Assembly (NCBI RefSeq): GCF_964340395.1
Contig: NC_135554.1
Span: 10,131,475-10,195,474 of the forward strand
Reading direction: 5' to 3'
Length of the DNA stretch: 64,000 bases
Source: Glandiceps talaboti
Lineage: Eukaryota; Hemichordata; Enteropneusta; Spengelidae
Shown here: in pieces, positions 35,685 to 55,700 of the stretch
How positions within the stretch are numbered: the stretch's first letter is position 1
How the letters are laid out: every line of letters starts with the position of its first letter
Translations under genes and position numbers: made by a program
Notes under the pieces: generated by a model
What the model was told of the DNA's origin: nothing
The model's input: only the letters and a program-made list of their open reading frames with translations
The model's database searches: none

Positions 35685-35899
35685 TAATTGAAGGTCTGAT
35701 CGGTTGTCAATCTTTAAAGTATTTTGTGAAATCATCATTACCAGAAAATAAGCGTATTGTCGCATCACTTTAGACAACATTTCCTGACGAGAAACTATTT
35801 TTTCCTTTTTGGTGGCCTACAAAAATATGCCAATAACTTAAAAAACCCTAAAAGCTACATTAGTAATATTTTCAGAACAGGTGTGCTTTGATATCGCAA

Positions 35900-36010
35900 A
35901 TGTGTGTACAAAGGTATAATGAATTTAAAGCGCGCATTCTTGAGATATAGCCTAATTCCCCTACACCATTAATTACGTAAATTGCTCATTAATATTCACG
36001 TGATTTTTAC
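35900..36010 (-). repeat. P1 core-unit fragment
   Basis: Contains GCATTCTTGAGATATAGCC and ATTAATTACG.AAATT.CTCATTAA, the minus-strand form of one P1 core unit. Confidence 0.45.
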
Positions 36011-37396
36011 CAAAACCTTCACAAGTCTTGCCATTACCCTACAAAATGCGTCTTCAAAATTTCGACTTCCACCCACTAAATACATCTCTTCCGTATGGAA
36101 GAAAAAATAAATGGACGCCGCGATCGTGTTCCGGCAGTGACGTAATTTTCCAAAGACTCCCGAAGCAAAATGCTCATCGCAGAATTCCAAAAAAATCAAA
36201 TTTTCACTATTAATATCGCACTTTTGTCAAAAATGTCATACAAATCTTTAATCAACTATGAAAACTACGTCATTTGCAGGCGAAACATCGGAAACCTATT
36301 TACATACACTTTAATTTGGTGCTTCTTGTTAATTGAGCAAAATTTATGTGATGTGAAACCATGAATGACTCAACAGAACCAAAAGTTTATGAAAATGCCT
36401 TCATTTTCTGGAGTGGCATTCCCCTTTAAAAACACACTGACGATGCGTGATACATGTGCATTTTTAAAAAAGAAATAACACATTTTGGCATCTATAATGA
36501 ACATCGAATTTGGAACGTTTTGAACTTTCAATACTACTGTAGGTCTACTATACAAACCGTAAAGAACGCCAGTGGAGTAAAGAAATTATACATCGACACA
36601 ATCAAATATCAGTTTCAATACTCATTATTATTTCTGTGGGTTACATAGGTAGTTATTTTAATCAGTGTTAACATACAACGTAACGAAAGATGAAACTTGT
36701 TACATTCACAATGTAAGAGGTAAATCGTTGCCCTTTCTAAGGCTCTCAGTAGCCTTCTTTCAATATTCTTTCTTTCTTTGCATCAACGTTTTCCTGAGAG
36801 ACTTGTAATATGAAATCTCTTGAAACTTCTTACTTTTTGTTAAAAAACCGCAATATTGCTTAACACAATAACTGTAATACAACGTATAACCATGTGAGGT
36901 AGTATAGCCAGGGTTCGAATTTCAGCTTAAAATGTTACGCCAAACTGTACCGGTACTATTTGTAAGGTTCATTTAACTCCAGGGAATTCATTGCCATCTA
37001 TAAACATGCTGAAGAATTGCAAATGTTCTGCCTTTTTTCGCACCTACCAGTCATACAGTCATAGCAAACATTCAAGCGTTTGTATAACGTATATAGTCGA
37101 ATTATTGAAACTTACTCGAATGTTATGGATTATTTTAGAAAAAATAAAACGAGGTGTAGCTATAATTTTTATGGTCAAGCAATTACTGGATATTAATTTC
37201 ATTAATTAAATGGTTCTAGATTAATAATATGAAGTTATTCATTAAGACGTATGCGTGAATATAAAATCAGCTTTTGGAAAACATTCCATCAATTCATAAT
37301 AAAATGAGGAATTGGCAACTCCGATCCTGCAACTCGTGGTCCCATATCATCAGAATAGTATGGGTAAACGAGGTAACATACACTCACGACGATGTG
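36011..37396. other. No gene seen
   Basis: AT-rich. Short frames only, without recognisable domains. It is the 3' flank of AKR copy C. Confidence 0.35.
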
Positions 37397-43091
<5,695 letters not shown>

Positions 43092-43393
43092 TTCTGTAAA
43101 AGGAAGTGTATTATAATTCTTATATATATATAGTACGGGTGTAGTACTAAGTTGGAAATAAAAACATATAATTCATTGAACATTGAAGTTGTGGTAGGAC
43201 GTGTTTACTTGTTGAGGGTTATGTACACTTGAAGGGTCACCGTGTTCTGTAAACTGAAATGTCGATGTTACGATACGTCTATATTTATGTGTCACCTTTC
43301 TAATTCATTGTCAACGTAGAGATCAACCAATGTGATTATGTTATATTTAGTTAAAATTACGTAAAGATATAACCAAAATATATGATACTTTAC

Positions 43394-43465
43394 CTCGATT
43401 TCTAACAATTACTCTTTTGTCGACAGGCACAGCAAATCGTGGTCGGTAATGGTGATATCTCCTAA
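43394..43465 (-). promoter_or_regulatory. Candidate non-coding first exon of AKR copy C
   Basis: Minus-strand segment ending in GAG|GTAAAG at 43394, 300 bp upstream of the copy C start codon, which itself is preceded by a strong acceptor. The body (GATTTGCTGTGCCTGTCGAC) is conserved at 18655-18690 beside the relic exon 6, which argues for a transcribed leader rather than random intergenic DNA. Confidence 0.4.
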
Positions 43466-43859
43466 CCTGCTTGGATGAACTCGTAGCCTTTGACAGAGGA
43501 GGCCGAAGGGTCTCACGTGACACCCATGTGACCGTTCCGCGATAGGACATATGTTGCTGATGACCTAGGCGAGTACCTCGTGCTTTTAGGGACCGGTTAG
43601 TTTCTCCAGTCGGGGGTGGGGGGTGGGGGGTGGGGTAGATTCTTAAATCGGGCCGACAAAAAGTCACTGACCCCCCCCATCTGTAAAACCAAAAACAGAC
43701 TAACACCCCCTATAACTTAATTCTAAGACATGATGACCCCTTCCCTTCCCCCATATATAATATTAACACGACAGGTATTGTTTGATCATGACTTAGTGTG
43801 GACTGCTTGACTGTCTTGCAACTACTTTATAAGAACCCGGGTTAGCACTATCATAATTA

Positions 43860-44500
43860 TAATTATTGACTACACAGGGTAAATATATTCCAAAATGAGT
43901 TTAATAGCACCCTGACAGTGAAGAGCAGGGAGAAAGCTTGAGAATGGAATATGATGTATATCTCTTATGGGGGGGGGGGGTCCTAGGGGGTATCACCCTA
44001 GAAGCCCTGAAGGATGTTTACCCTGAAAATCAATTTTGAGACTATTCAGACCCTTTCAGACAAATAATTTTCAAGCTTTACAAGACGGCACCAACCTGTA
44101 TAAAGCAGCTACATAGGGTTGAAACACTTTTGAAATATACTTTGATAGCATCTTGACAGTAATAGGGGAAGAACTTGAGACTGGGATATGTTCACCTCAT
44201 TTGGGGGGGGGGGGCGATGGAAATATGTTCTTCACAAGTTAATGGCATAATTATATACATGTAGTAAAGGTCAGCACATCTAATGGTAGTATCATTGGTA
44301 GGGGAGATTTGGAGTTTAATGCAATTTTTGACTATCTTGGCGAACATTTCACATCTTTAAAAGACAATGTCATCTCAAATTAGCATAGGGTGAAAATATT
44401 TAAGAAACGTTTAATACCATTATGACAGTAAAAAGGTTGTTGGTGCATCTGATTGTTGATTGAATGCATGGGTGACATCTGATAGGGGGAGGGAGGCCGT
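43860..44500. repeat. Degenerate ~250-bp tandem repeat with long G tracts
   Basis: Three units share TTTAATAGCA/TTGATAGCAT, CTGACAGT/TTGACAGTAA, AGCTTGAGA/AACTTGAGA, then 11-14 G (43971, 44203). The third unit (from about 44370) has decayed G tracts. G-quadruplex potential on the plus strand. Confidence 0.55.
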
Positions 44501-44770
44501 GGTGTTTCCCCTGGCAGTTCTGGAGTTTTTTGCTTCTGTTAAGGCAATGTTTAAGTTATTCATAGCCTTTGTTCCAAGTTTCGAAAAACTAGCGTAAATG
44601 TAGTCGTGTAAGAAACAGGGACAAGAACAAATATTTACATGTACCACATTTCAGACAAGGCTATATGCCATTGTTGAAATGGATTTTTTTCTTCCATCAC
44701 AATCCAAGACATAATGAACCCCCATTGAAAATGTCAAAAACAGGGTGACCCCCCCCCCCCCGAAACTGAC

Positions 44771-44872
<102 letters not shown>

Positions 44873-45149
44873 CAGGCAATCTAGACACTTACAATAAGTA
44901 GAAAATTAATGCTTTTGATATGCATTAGTTGATTAAAATCCATGCAATGTGGTCATCGTGCGTAGTCTACTAGTCTAAAAAGTGCAGTCGTTGTTCCGGT
45001 TATGGTGCATAATAAGCGGAAAGAAGATTGGATTGGTCCTTGGGCAAGATTTGAACCACGACTGTGCCTCAGGCAATCCAGCTGTATAACTGGGGACCTG
45101 GTAGGATGTAGGTTGCAATGTGAAGACTTTAATTCTATGCGCTTAAATG

Positions 45150-45265
45150 GCTGCTATCGATTGTATGCTCCCCGGGGAGTTGAGGAAGACTAAAGGGCAG
45201 TTGTGCCGTTCTGATCCGAGGGCTTTTTTATTTAATGGGCCGTATGCTCCCCAGGGAGTTGAGGA
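45150..45265 (+). repeat. Dispersed repeat fragment (CCCCGGGGAGTTGAGG motif)
   Basis: GTATGCTCCCC.GGGAGTTGAGGA occurs twice within 90 bp here (45165, 45241). A related piece (CAGGGAGTTGAGGAAG, then GGGCAGTTG) is at 39215-39250. Probably a SINE or LINE tail; no tRNA gene could be folded from it by eye. Confidence 0.4.
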
Positions 45266-46513
45266 TGTGTACATATCATTGTATTATTATAGGTCTTTGC
45301 TAGTGGTAGTTATTGCGTACAGTGTGTAAATGTGTTTTGAGCAACGTGGGGGAAAGAACTATGTAAACAAAAACTGACATCATTAAAAGATGAGAATAAT
45401 TCAATCACAGAATACACTTGTCAAAGCAATTTTATTTTCACATACACCACTATATTCCCCATCAGCAGGATCATGCAATAGTCAAACCCACACATCTTTT
45501 CGTATTTGTATAATCCATATTCAAAATCTGGTGATATAATGAGCAAAAGTGCTCCCAAAAGTAAACTGCTCTAGTTACTCTAACTGATGGTTCTTTACCC
45601 CATTTGGTGAGGATATTAGAGATAAAAAGATAAGACCACCACAACAAACAAAGTGAATAAGATGAAACTGATTTCTCACCTTTTAGTACATCTTAAAAGT
45701 CGAGGGTTGTGATCTTTTCAATATGGTTATAAATACACGTTTAGAATAAATGTTAATGTTGATGCATACCTTTGCATGATATTAAACTCACCTTCTGGCA
45801 TTACCACAATTAATTGCAGGCATGAGTTTTGAAACATTTTGATATACATATACTTTAGTCAGTGCAAAGATCATACATCATGCCTAAAATACCAGGTTTG
45901 AATACTGCCACTTGTGAATACTGATTCGAAGTAATCTTCAGTAAGTTGACTGCTTCAAAAACCTTTTAAATATGTAGCAACAATGTATAACCTCAGTTTA
46001 TGCCTTTTGATATTTCATATCAACGCAAGTAAATTGGATGCAATATATATGTGGTTTTTTTCACAAGTGAATCAACACAAGATTTAGGGATGTTCTTGTA
46101 CAGTGCAAGGCTGATAACAAAGCCACTGATCCAGAGTTTATTCAATTGCAGCTCAGAAGGCTTCATTCAGTGTTTTTCACATAGGCTTGAAGAACAATAA
46201 GTATGTTTTGTAGTGGATGGCAGCTTTTTGTGCTGGCTATTTTAGATGAATGACAGATGCCCCGGCCACTGTCGACCACTGTGAGGAGGTCCCAAGCTCC
46301 AACATCACACTACAGTCACCATCATACATGTATTTCACACTACTACCCTGAAGATGATAAAAATCAACCCTAAGATTTGTATTTTGTCATTCATTGTTGG
46401 CTGTGTAACCCATTTCCCCATAAGTAAAATGGTGATAACTGGTTTGTCTAAGTTATGGTATTGCAATGTACTTGTGGAGTATTTAGATATCACTTCACGT
46501 ATCTTGTGTCAGG
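45266..46513 (-). other. 3' flank / probable 3'UTR of AKR copy D
   Basis: No coding exon. An AATAAA on the minus strand near 45430 is a plausible polyadenylation signal, which would give a 3'UTR of about 1.1 kb. This is inferred from position only. Confidence 0.3.
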
Positions 46514-46718
46514 TTAAAATTCTTCATCAAATGGGTAATACTTGTGTCCCTTGTCTCTTGGTACACGTTTACCATCAACCTGTTATATTAAACATAATAT
46601 AATCATATCAATCAAGCATCAGCATCTCATGACCATGATGATGATGATGATGACAGTCACCATCATCATCAACATCGCAATTGTCCTCCTCCTCGTCATC
46701 ACCAACATCAACATTGTT

Positions 46719-46774
<56 letters not shown>

Positions 46775-49700
46775 AATCATCATCATCATGATGGAAATAA
46801 CTCCAAAAAGTGAAACTGTTTATCATTGGGGGATTTAATTTCTGCTAAAAGAGTGATTCTTACTTTCACTGAACAAACGTTTTGGTAATCAATTTTAATG
46901 AACAGTGATGTTATAAAGAATGAAGTTGAAATGACTAGCACATATCTTATAACATGTGTGTTTTATCATTCAATTGTTGCTATTGTTGAAAAAGTATTTG
47001 TAACGATATTGAAGGTTAAATTTGATTGGTGAAGTTCTTACCTAGCAACAATGCTATTTCTCTTCTCAAGTGAAAACCCTGAGGGGGCTAATAACAGTGC
47101 CAATGGCACCGAGGCACAAGTGATAGGAAATTTCTGACTAACAATTATGCCAGTGCAGTTTTGTACATACATGTACAATACAATCACACTAGACAACCAA
47201 ATTGTTTTTGGTTTTTTAAGAAAGGAAGGAGGCACAACTCTATATGTCTTGATGTGTTTTACTTCAATTTCTTTAGATTAGATGTGTATGATATAGGATG
47301 ACGTAAAACTGACAATGTTGCAAATCATTACACATAGGCTAGTGATTGTGTACACATGTTACTGTATTAGCCTTTGCACTGCAGTGCAAAGCAATACTGA
47401 AAACATGATGCCATATGCTTACTGCAAAAAAGCATTCCACGTCCACAGACCAATATGAATGCATTGCTATTTTCATTTGAATTTGTCATTTCTGATTAAC
47501 ATACACAATAATTATACAATTGCAAACACAACATTGTGATGGGTGAGAGACAATGTGGTGTTTGTGTTTTTGGGAATTTTCTGTTGCACTGTTACTAAAC
47601 AGAGCTCACTCATGACAGTACAGCTGCAGAGAACAACTCAAAACACTGCAAATGTCCCTAGTAAGTGTGCAACACACTGGTATGTGTACAACACAGTCAT
47701 GTGTCAAAGGACTCTATGAAAGTATCGCGTGGAGAGCAAGTTTACAATGAGTAATGTAAAGTCCTGGTACTTACCTCCACAGCAGGTAAACAAACACGTC
47801 CTGTATCATCTCTTTGCAAAGCTTCAATAGATTTCATCTCTTCATCAGTTAATGTGAAGTCAAATAGCTAAAAGATGGAAAGAAAGAAGTAAGAGCATAT
47901 CTAATCTAATCTAATCTAATCTAATTTTCTTATATAGCGCATTCCATATAATTATCACAATGTGCTTTACAAAGCACAGAAAAACAAGTACAAAAACAGA
48001 CTCAATTGAAGGTATTAGTGAAGAAATAGGTCTTAAGACCTGATTTAAATGCCTGGAATGCAGTGACACTCTGCAGATACGATGGCAGAGCATTCCACAA
48101 GTGTGGGGCACAAATTGAGAATGCTCTGTCACCATAATAAGCAGTATTGCTGAGTGGTTGGTGTAAGTAAATTTCGTTCCATGAGTTACTGTGTAAAGCA
48201 CGGCTGGAGCTATGACGGGTAAGTAACCGACTAAGATAGCCAGGTGCAAAACCATGAAGTACTTTGAATGTTAAGCAGAGAATTTTAAATTCTGCACGCT
48301 GTTGTACTGGTAGCCAGTGTAACACTTTGAGAAAAGGGGTAATGTGATTACACGTCTCTCTAATAACTAAACGAGCTGCAGAATTCTGAATCATTTGAAG
48401 TTTCCGAATCTCATATGCTGGGAGGCCAAACAGTAAACTATTGCAATAATCTAGCTGTGAAGTGACAAAAGCATGAATAAACTTAAGTTTCTCAGTGGAA
48501 TTTTGATCAAGCAAATTCCTGATTTTACCAATCTTCCAGAGAGCATATGAAGCCGATCTACACAAATTAGCCACATGGGCTGACATGGAACGTACACGCA
48601 GTATCCATAGTGACACCAAGATTACAAACAATATTAGAGGGGTGTATATAGACATCACCAATCTGTACATTACAGGGAGGGACAGGGCCTTCACCTGCAA
48701 ACTTGGAGGAAAGGTGTATCACCTCTGTTTTCGCATCATTGAGAGCAAGCATATTTTCCCGCATCAAACCCTGATTTCATCAGTGCATGACTCAATTTTG
48801 ACAATGGGAACCTGGTCACCCTAATAATGTCCTCCAAGGGTGCTGTATACAAGCTGAATAAAACTGGTCCAAGGACAGATCGTTGGGGAACACCGCAATC
48901 CAAAGGAGTTGGCTTTGACACAATCGACCCAACACACACTCACTGCGTTCTCCCTCATAAGTATGAACTAAACCAGTCTAAAACTGTTCCGGAAATACCA
49001 AACCGATGACACAATCTGTAGAGCAAAATAACATAGTCGGTCGTGTCAAAGGCAGCCGAGAGATCAAGCAAAATTAAGATAACATCTTTACACTTATCAA
49101 GGGACCAGAGCACGTCATTCTGAACTCTTAGAAGTGCTGTTTCTGTACTATAGCCCCGACGATATGCAGACTGACATTTAGCATACAAGTTGTGTTGACA
49201 TAAATATGAATTCAATTGACTGTAAACAACACGTTTAATGACCTTGGAGAGAAAGGGCAAATTTGACACAGGGCGATAATTTTTGAGAGCATTGGCATCA
49301 ATGTTTGTTTTCTTGAGCAATGGACGGACAATTGCAAATTTACAGGGATCTGGAAATTCACCTGAAAAGAAAGACTTGTTAATTATACGACTAATAGCTA
49401 GCTGGAGACACCTGCTCAATACACTGACCGAGCAAAGCAGTGAGAATGGGGTCAATCATGCAGGACTTAAGTGGCAATGTGGAAATTGAGTTTGGATACA
49501 TATTCAATGGACACACCAGTAAATGAATCAAATTTTAAACTCAAAGTTTGAGTGTCAGAATGTGCAATGAAATGTAGGTGTTCACGAATGATTCTAATTT
49601 TGGATTGAAAAAAGTCTGCAAAAGCATCTGGTAATAGTGAGATATCAGTGTCTGGAAGAGTACTAATTGTTATAGTTTTCTTTGTGCCAATAATGTCCTC

Positions 49701-52700
49701 AATAACACAAAAAAGTGACTTTTGGTCAGCCTTATCGATACGGTCTCAATGATAGGCAGCCATAGCATTTTTCAATCTTCTACCATAAGCGGCGTGAGCG
49801 TCTTTGTAGATTTCCTTGTGAACAGTGAGACCGGAACTTATCCACTTCCTCTCAAGTCGACGTAGATGTTTCCGTTCCTCCAGAAGCTGCGCAGTGTACC
49901 ATAGAGCCTGTGGTTTGTTGAGGACAGTTTTCATTGTCATGGCAGCAAGTTCATCTACAAGTGAGCTGAGTAAAAGATTGTAATTTGTAACAAGGTCACT
50001 GGCATTCTGATCGACGGTTGGAGGCTGGGAGAAGGACAATGACAACTTGAAGTTCATCCATGTTGATAGTGTTGAGTTTCCTTGATTTGCAAGTGATTTT
50101 AGATGTAGATGGACCAGGGACAAAAGTGTTAAAATGTAAAGATGCGTGATTGGAAGGTAGAAGCCAGTCATTGGTGATTTGAGATATGCAACGATCAGAA
50201 ACCCTTGCGTTGATGAGATCTAATGTATAACCCTTGTCATGCATTGGTACTTTGACATGCTGCTCTAATCCGAGGAGATGTACAAGTTCAATGAACTTAG
50301 AAGCATCATGATCACCAGAGTCGTCAACATGGATGTTAAAGTCGCCTACAATAATGAGATGACCCTTCATATGAATGTCTTTCATACAGAATGAAAACTC
50401 CTTAAGGAAATCATCCACTTCGATCCGCGCCGTGAATAAGGGAGCCTGTAAATGACAATTATGGTGAATCACTGCAGATGACTGATGAACATTAGCATCC
50501 AGTAATTCAAAATGTTCTAAAGTCAGAAGTTTTATTCAACTTTAGTTTCACATTAGATTTCACAATGACTACAGTCCCACCATCTTTATGATGTGCCCGT
50601 GGTATTTGGTAGATATCATTCCCGCTGAGTGTAGAGGTAAAGCGGCCTTTCTCTGTGTCATCAACTGCGCTAAACCATGTCTCAGTCACAATAAAGAGAT
50701 CGCAATGATTTTGCAAAATAGCATCGGCGACAAGAGGGAGCTTATTGTCAATGGACCAAGCATTCCATAATGTGCAGGAAAGTAAAGATGTAACCTGGAT
50801 TGGAGTGATTATTGGTAGTGCGAGTTGACTTCAGTTTATGTGAGCCTCCCCTTACTCCTCTGTGGGTTGGAGATCTGGATTGTATTCCCAGTGATTTGAT
50901 CGTGAACCAAACATCTTCAGTGCATTTGAGTTTGGCATAACTTTTGTTCAGATGCAATAATCCATGTGTGTTGTAGATTATTGGTTGAGGATAATGACCC
51001 AGATGCATGTAGATGAAAAACAATACAGGCAGCAGAATACTAATAGGTGACATGAGTCTCTGGATGCCAAGGTGTTGATAATTACAATGGTATAAATTAC
51101 AGTTGTAAAGCCAATTTGAATATAAACAATGAGTCAGTATTTACAGGTGGGTGGCTGCTGAGTGAGATGGCAAGTAGTTGGAATGTAGCAAATGTTCAGC
51201 AATGGACTTCAGTCCTAAAACTAGTAACATGAGGGAAAAAATACCGTAACCGTTCTGTTGAGCTTGCCAATATAGTTGATTCAGTACAACCAGTGTAGTC
51301 ACTGAACATGATGTAGCAATAAACCCATAATAAAAGGCAGTAGTTGTCCAGAATTGATGGTTTTCAGGAGAGCTGATGTGAGGGGCAGCCGGTTAGGCGC
51401 ACACCTGCAGTATATATACAACATCATATCAACAGCACGCATGCCATTCTCTTGGTTTTATCTGGTCTAAGCAATGATGTGATCATTAGAATTGTGATAA
51501 TTTTTACAACTTTTAAAGAACTTCTGAGAGCTGTAACTGTCTCTAAAACTTGATAGTTACAAGTACTGGTATATATGAAACATGTATGAAGTGGTTCAAC
51601 GTGATTTATCATGCTTAAATAAATGCCTATATTCTATTCCATTTCATTTCATCTCATTGCGCACATCGTGCCACAAAATTTTCCTTTACATTACAGTATA
51701 TTACAATTATTGCAATTGCAGTACATTATATCAAATCACATCACATTGCATCACATCAGATCACATTATATTACTTGTGTCCATAAAGTGTAAGTGTGAA
51801 TGTTTGGGAAATAATCTCTTCTTAGTTTTGATGAACAAAAAAATCGTTTAAGAAAGTAAAATAATCTAGAACCCGATTTGTGGCCTAAAAGTGCAATACA
51901 TTTACAATAGGGAACTTGCAATCCAAACTGAGCATGCTCAGATGCAAAGGACTATGGGATTATCTGTGGTTATCGCAATACCTAATCAGGAGTTACCGAT
52001 AAAATAAACCTCCCAGAAATGGTCTGGGCGACTATGAATTGATCATTTGTGGTTAAAAACAATGTAACATTATTGTGTACAATACTATTTATTTAGTATT
52101 TATTATCACATTTCCCATGACGCAACATTCAACATGGCGGGTTTGCAAGTTCCCTATTGGGCTCATTCATGTACTTTGGCCTTTGTTACTTAACCATGCA
52201 TGTTTCAAAATAAATTGATAGCAGACATATAACAAGATATTCAATAAATACACACTTCTTTATTCTCTGCAATTCTTGATGGTGTAACACTCTTAGGAAT
52301 GACCACAACTCCTCTTTGGACATTGAATCTGTATCAAAGATAGAAAACACACACATATTGTTTGTACAGGTTCTTAAATAAATATCCATAAATTTGACAA
52401 CTCATGTAAAACATAGCATGCATTACATTGTTCTGATTTGAAGTAGGTAAAACTGTGACACCAATATACCTGGTCCACTATCACCCACTTGTGTAACAAT
52501 AGACTACAACTTAGTGCAAGTGGCAAAAACAGTTTTAATTTGGGTCTGTCCATATTTGGTGATAAAAACCCCATGATGCACAAGTAACAGTATGGTACTC
52601 AGGGGTATGTACACTCATGCTTGCAGTATCTTCTGCCGTGCTTTCACTTGGTATACTAGTATAAGTATGACTGCAGAGAACATTGCAAGCACTGAAAGTG

Positions 52701-55700
52701 TAAATGCCCCGAGTATACCACAGTTTACTACATTGTAGTGTGCTATGGGGCTCTGTCACACTATAATAATATGATCCCTTAATTTGCAGCTTGAGGACCC
52801 ACTCTGATAATCTCCATAAGAATATACATTTAATTTAATATGATGACTTTTAGTATTGATATTTCTCTCAATGGAAAATAACACATGGTAAGATCAGATA
52901 ACTACAGCTATAACTTCAAGTCAACTAATTAGGAGCACTCAAACATAGACTGTGTGGGAGGGGTTGATCGATGTGTGAAGGTGCCCCGCCACGGTGTACC
53001 TTACAGACTAACTCAAACACTGATACCCTAATTTAGTAGGGACAATTTTACCTTAATGCAACTTGGGCTGGACTCTTGTTATATTTCTCTCCAATAGACT
53101 TCAGAACAGGGTCTTCCAAGACAATAACATCATCTGGTTTAGCCCAAGGTCTGTCAGGAGAACCTAGAGGACTGTATGCCGTCATGGCGATTCCTTTCTC
53201 CTGGCAGAAATTGATGAGTTTGGACTGATTGAAGTATGGTTGGATCTCAACCTGGTGATTTAAAATGTTAAATTGTGTTAAAGCACAGCAATGAACTCTG
53301 GATTCTTAGGAAATGAGATAACAAACCCAAAACAAAGACTTGACATATGATCATTTGAAATATCAAGTGCTTTTTAATTTTCTCAGAAGATATAATCCAA
53401 TGTTTGCTATCTCTTAATATTCACGGTGTACATTGCAGCTGCCTTTGTCAGTATATTTATGTGGAAGGTTATCAAAGAAAAATTGGGGAAAGTAATGACA
53501 ATTTTGAACGTTTTAGTCTGGATGACCAGACTGTGGTCAAATTCCCTCAATCAGCACACATTCCTGTGCTCCCTTCTACAGCATTCATATAAACATGATT
53601 ATGTTGTTGCGTCCCCACATGATTTAGTTTAAACGGACTGGCAGTGGAGTTCTGGTTGGACATTGGACATCATGAAAACAGCTGTATCAAATGAATATTT
53701 AATGAGCGGTGACGACAGCCCGTTATTACTAGTGACATGCGCTGTTGTGCTTTGCTCACTATGGGGCTGAACCATAATTGACACCTTTCGTCAGGGCCTT
53801 AAGTTGACTATACTGTGAGTGAAGGTATAAATTGTAACGATACTGTATAGGAACTAGACTAGAACGTTTTGACTCATCATATTTTGAACACAGCAGAGCC
53901 AGTGACGTAGACATGCGTTGCCATGACATAGACACATGTTGTCATGACATAGAACAACCACAATATATATTCCTCATTTTTTGTTCAACTTGGCTCATAC
54001 ATGGTATAATGGCTTCATTTGCATTACAATCTATATGTATTTTTAGAGTTGTCTCCAACACAGAGACAATTAAATATGAGTCGACTTTTTCTAATATAAC
54101 TAGTTTTTTAATTTGTAATTTTGTAGTACTTTTTGGGGGGTTGGGGGTTGGGAGTGGGGGGTTACTGATGTCTCAGTTTGTCTAGTTTGTTTATTTAGGA
54201 ATGCATGTACCATACCTGCACTACAGCAGGTTTAATTCTACCCTTTTCACACACTTCAGCAATTTGTTTGCTGTTGAAATTAGACACCCCAATGTGTTTA
54301 CAAAGTCCTTCATCGACTAGTTTCTCCATGGCAGCCCACGTCTCAAGGTACGGTACATCACTGTATATAATAGTACCATCTGGATTTTTAGGGAATTTTT
54401 CACCATTATTTCTAAATGGAGAAAAAAAAAAGCAAAAAGCACTGAGAACAAGAACACACCAAATTCTTGAATCCAACTCTGCATGCTTTTACACTTTTTC
54501 AAAAAACAATTATGATATGTGAGGGTTCTTGAGATTATGAAATATGAAGGTTACAATATACATGTATGCAAATCTACATATGCAGAGAAGAACACAGTCA
54601 ATGTCATCAGACATTACTGAAATTGTGTTTGTCTTACACATGTATTTTTATCTTTGAAGTAATATGAGTAGATGTGGATGACTCTTATGACATGTCAAGT
54701 TGTATTCCAAATGAAACAAATAGTAGCGAGAGCAATACCATTTCGTATGTGATGGTTATCGTCATAAATCATAGGCCTCTCTTAAGTGCCATCCAAAAAT
54801 GTATCTGCCAAGAGGCCATATTTCGTAGTGTTAGCAGAAATATTTGCTCTGGCTTGCGAGAATGGTGATAATCCTTGTGTCAGTTGGTAATGGCTGAGGA
54901 ACTTGACAGCAATGTATGTGCTAGGACTTCATGAGTTCCCACAATTTAAAACACAATTATGAAAAACAATGTCAACTGTATGCCATCAATGGTTCCCAAA
55001 GAACTAGGAAGGATTTCTTAACTTTAATTCACCACAGCATTATCAATAGTTGATTTTCAGGTTCCAAGATGCATTGCGCGAGAGGATGGCTTTTATGTTG
55101 TTACAGTTAGTCTTGTTTTGTCTTTTGCACGTTTGAAATAACATTTTTATCAGGAAATGATAGAAAGAAATATCTACCTCTTTGCTTATGAGTGATTTTA
55201 TTTTACAAAGACTAAACGCCATCAATTATCGAGAATGATTTTATGGGTGAACCAAGGGTACGGTCAGGTGACAACCATCCCCCTGACTAGCGCGTGCAAA
55301 CCCCTTATCAAGTACACAATACATAGAGAGACGGGCAATGCATCTTGGAACCGGCAACAGGTCGTTGTTGTTGACTCTTGTATTGTATAATGTTTAAATT
55401 TGTTATTGCTTGATTTATTGATTCTGTGATTAGTAAATATATCCATAGACCATCCACCAGTGGATGGTCTATAGTATATCCAGCTCTTGGCAGCAATTGA
55501 CTACCATACCAGAGAGACTATATATATATATAGTTTTGGAAGTACTGGAACTCTTTCTTGGTTGTAACTCGGAGTTTCACGCATTGTGCGATCATCAGAC
55601 AATGATGATCACACAATGCGTGAAACTCCGAGTTACAACCAAGAAAGAGTTCCAGTACTACCAAAACTATTGCACTCTGCCACTGCGGTATAGAACACTG

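Noticed and set aside
44989-45115. tRNA-like box (GATTTGAACCACGACTGTGC)
   Set aside because: Resembles an inverted B box, but no cloverleaf or matching A box could be assembled by eye; may be a SINE relic.
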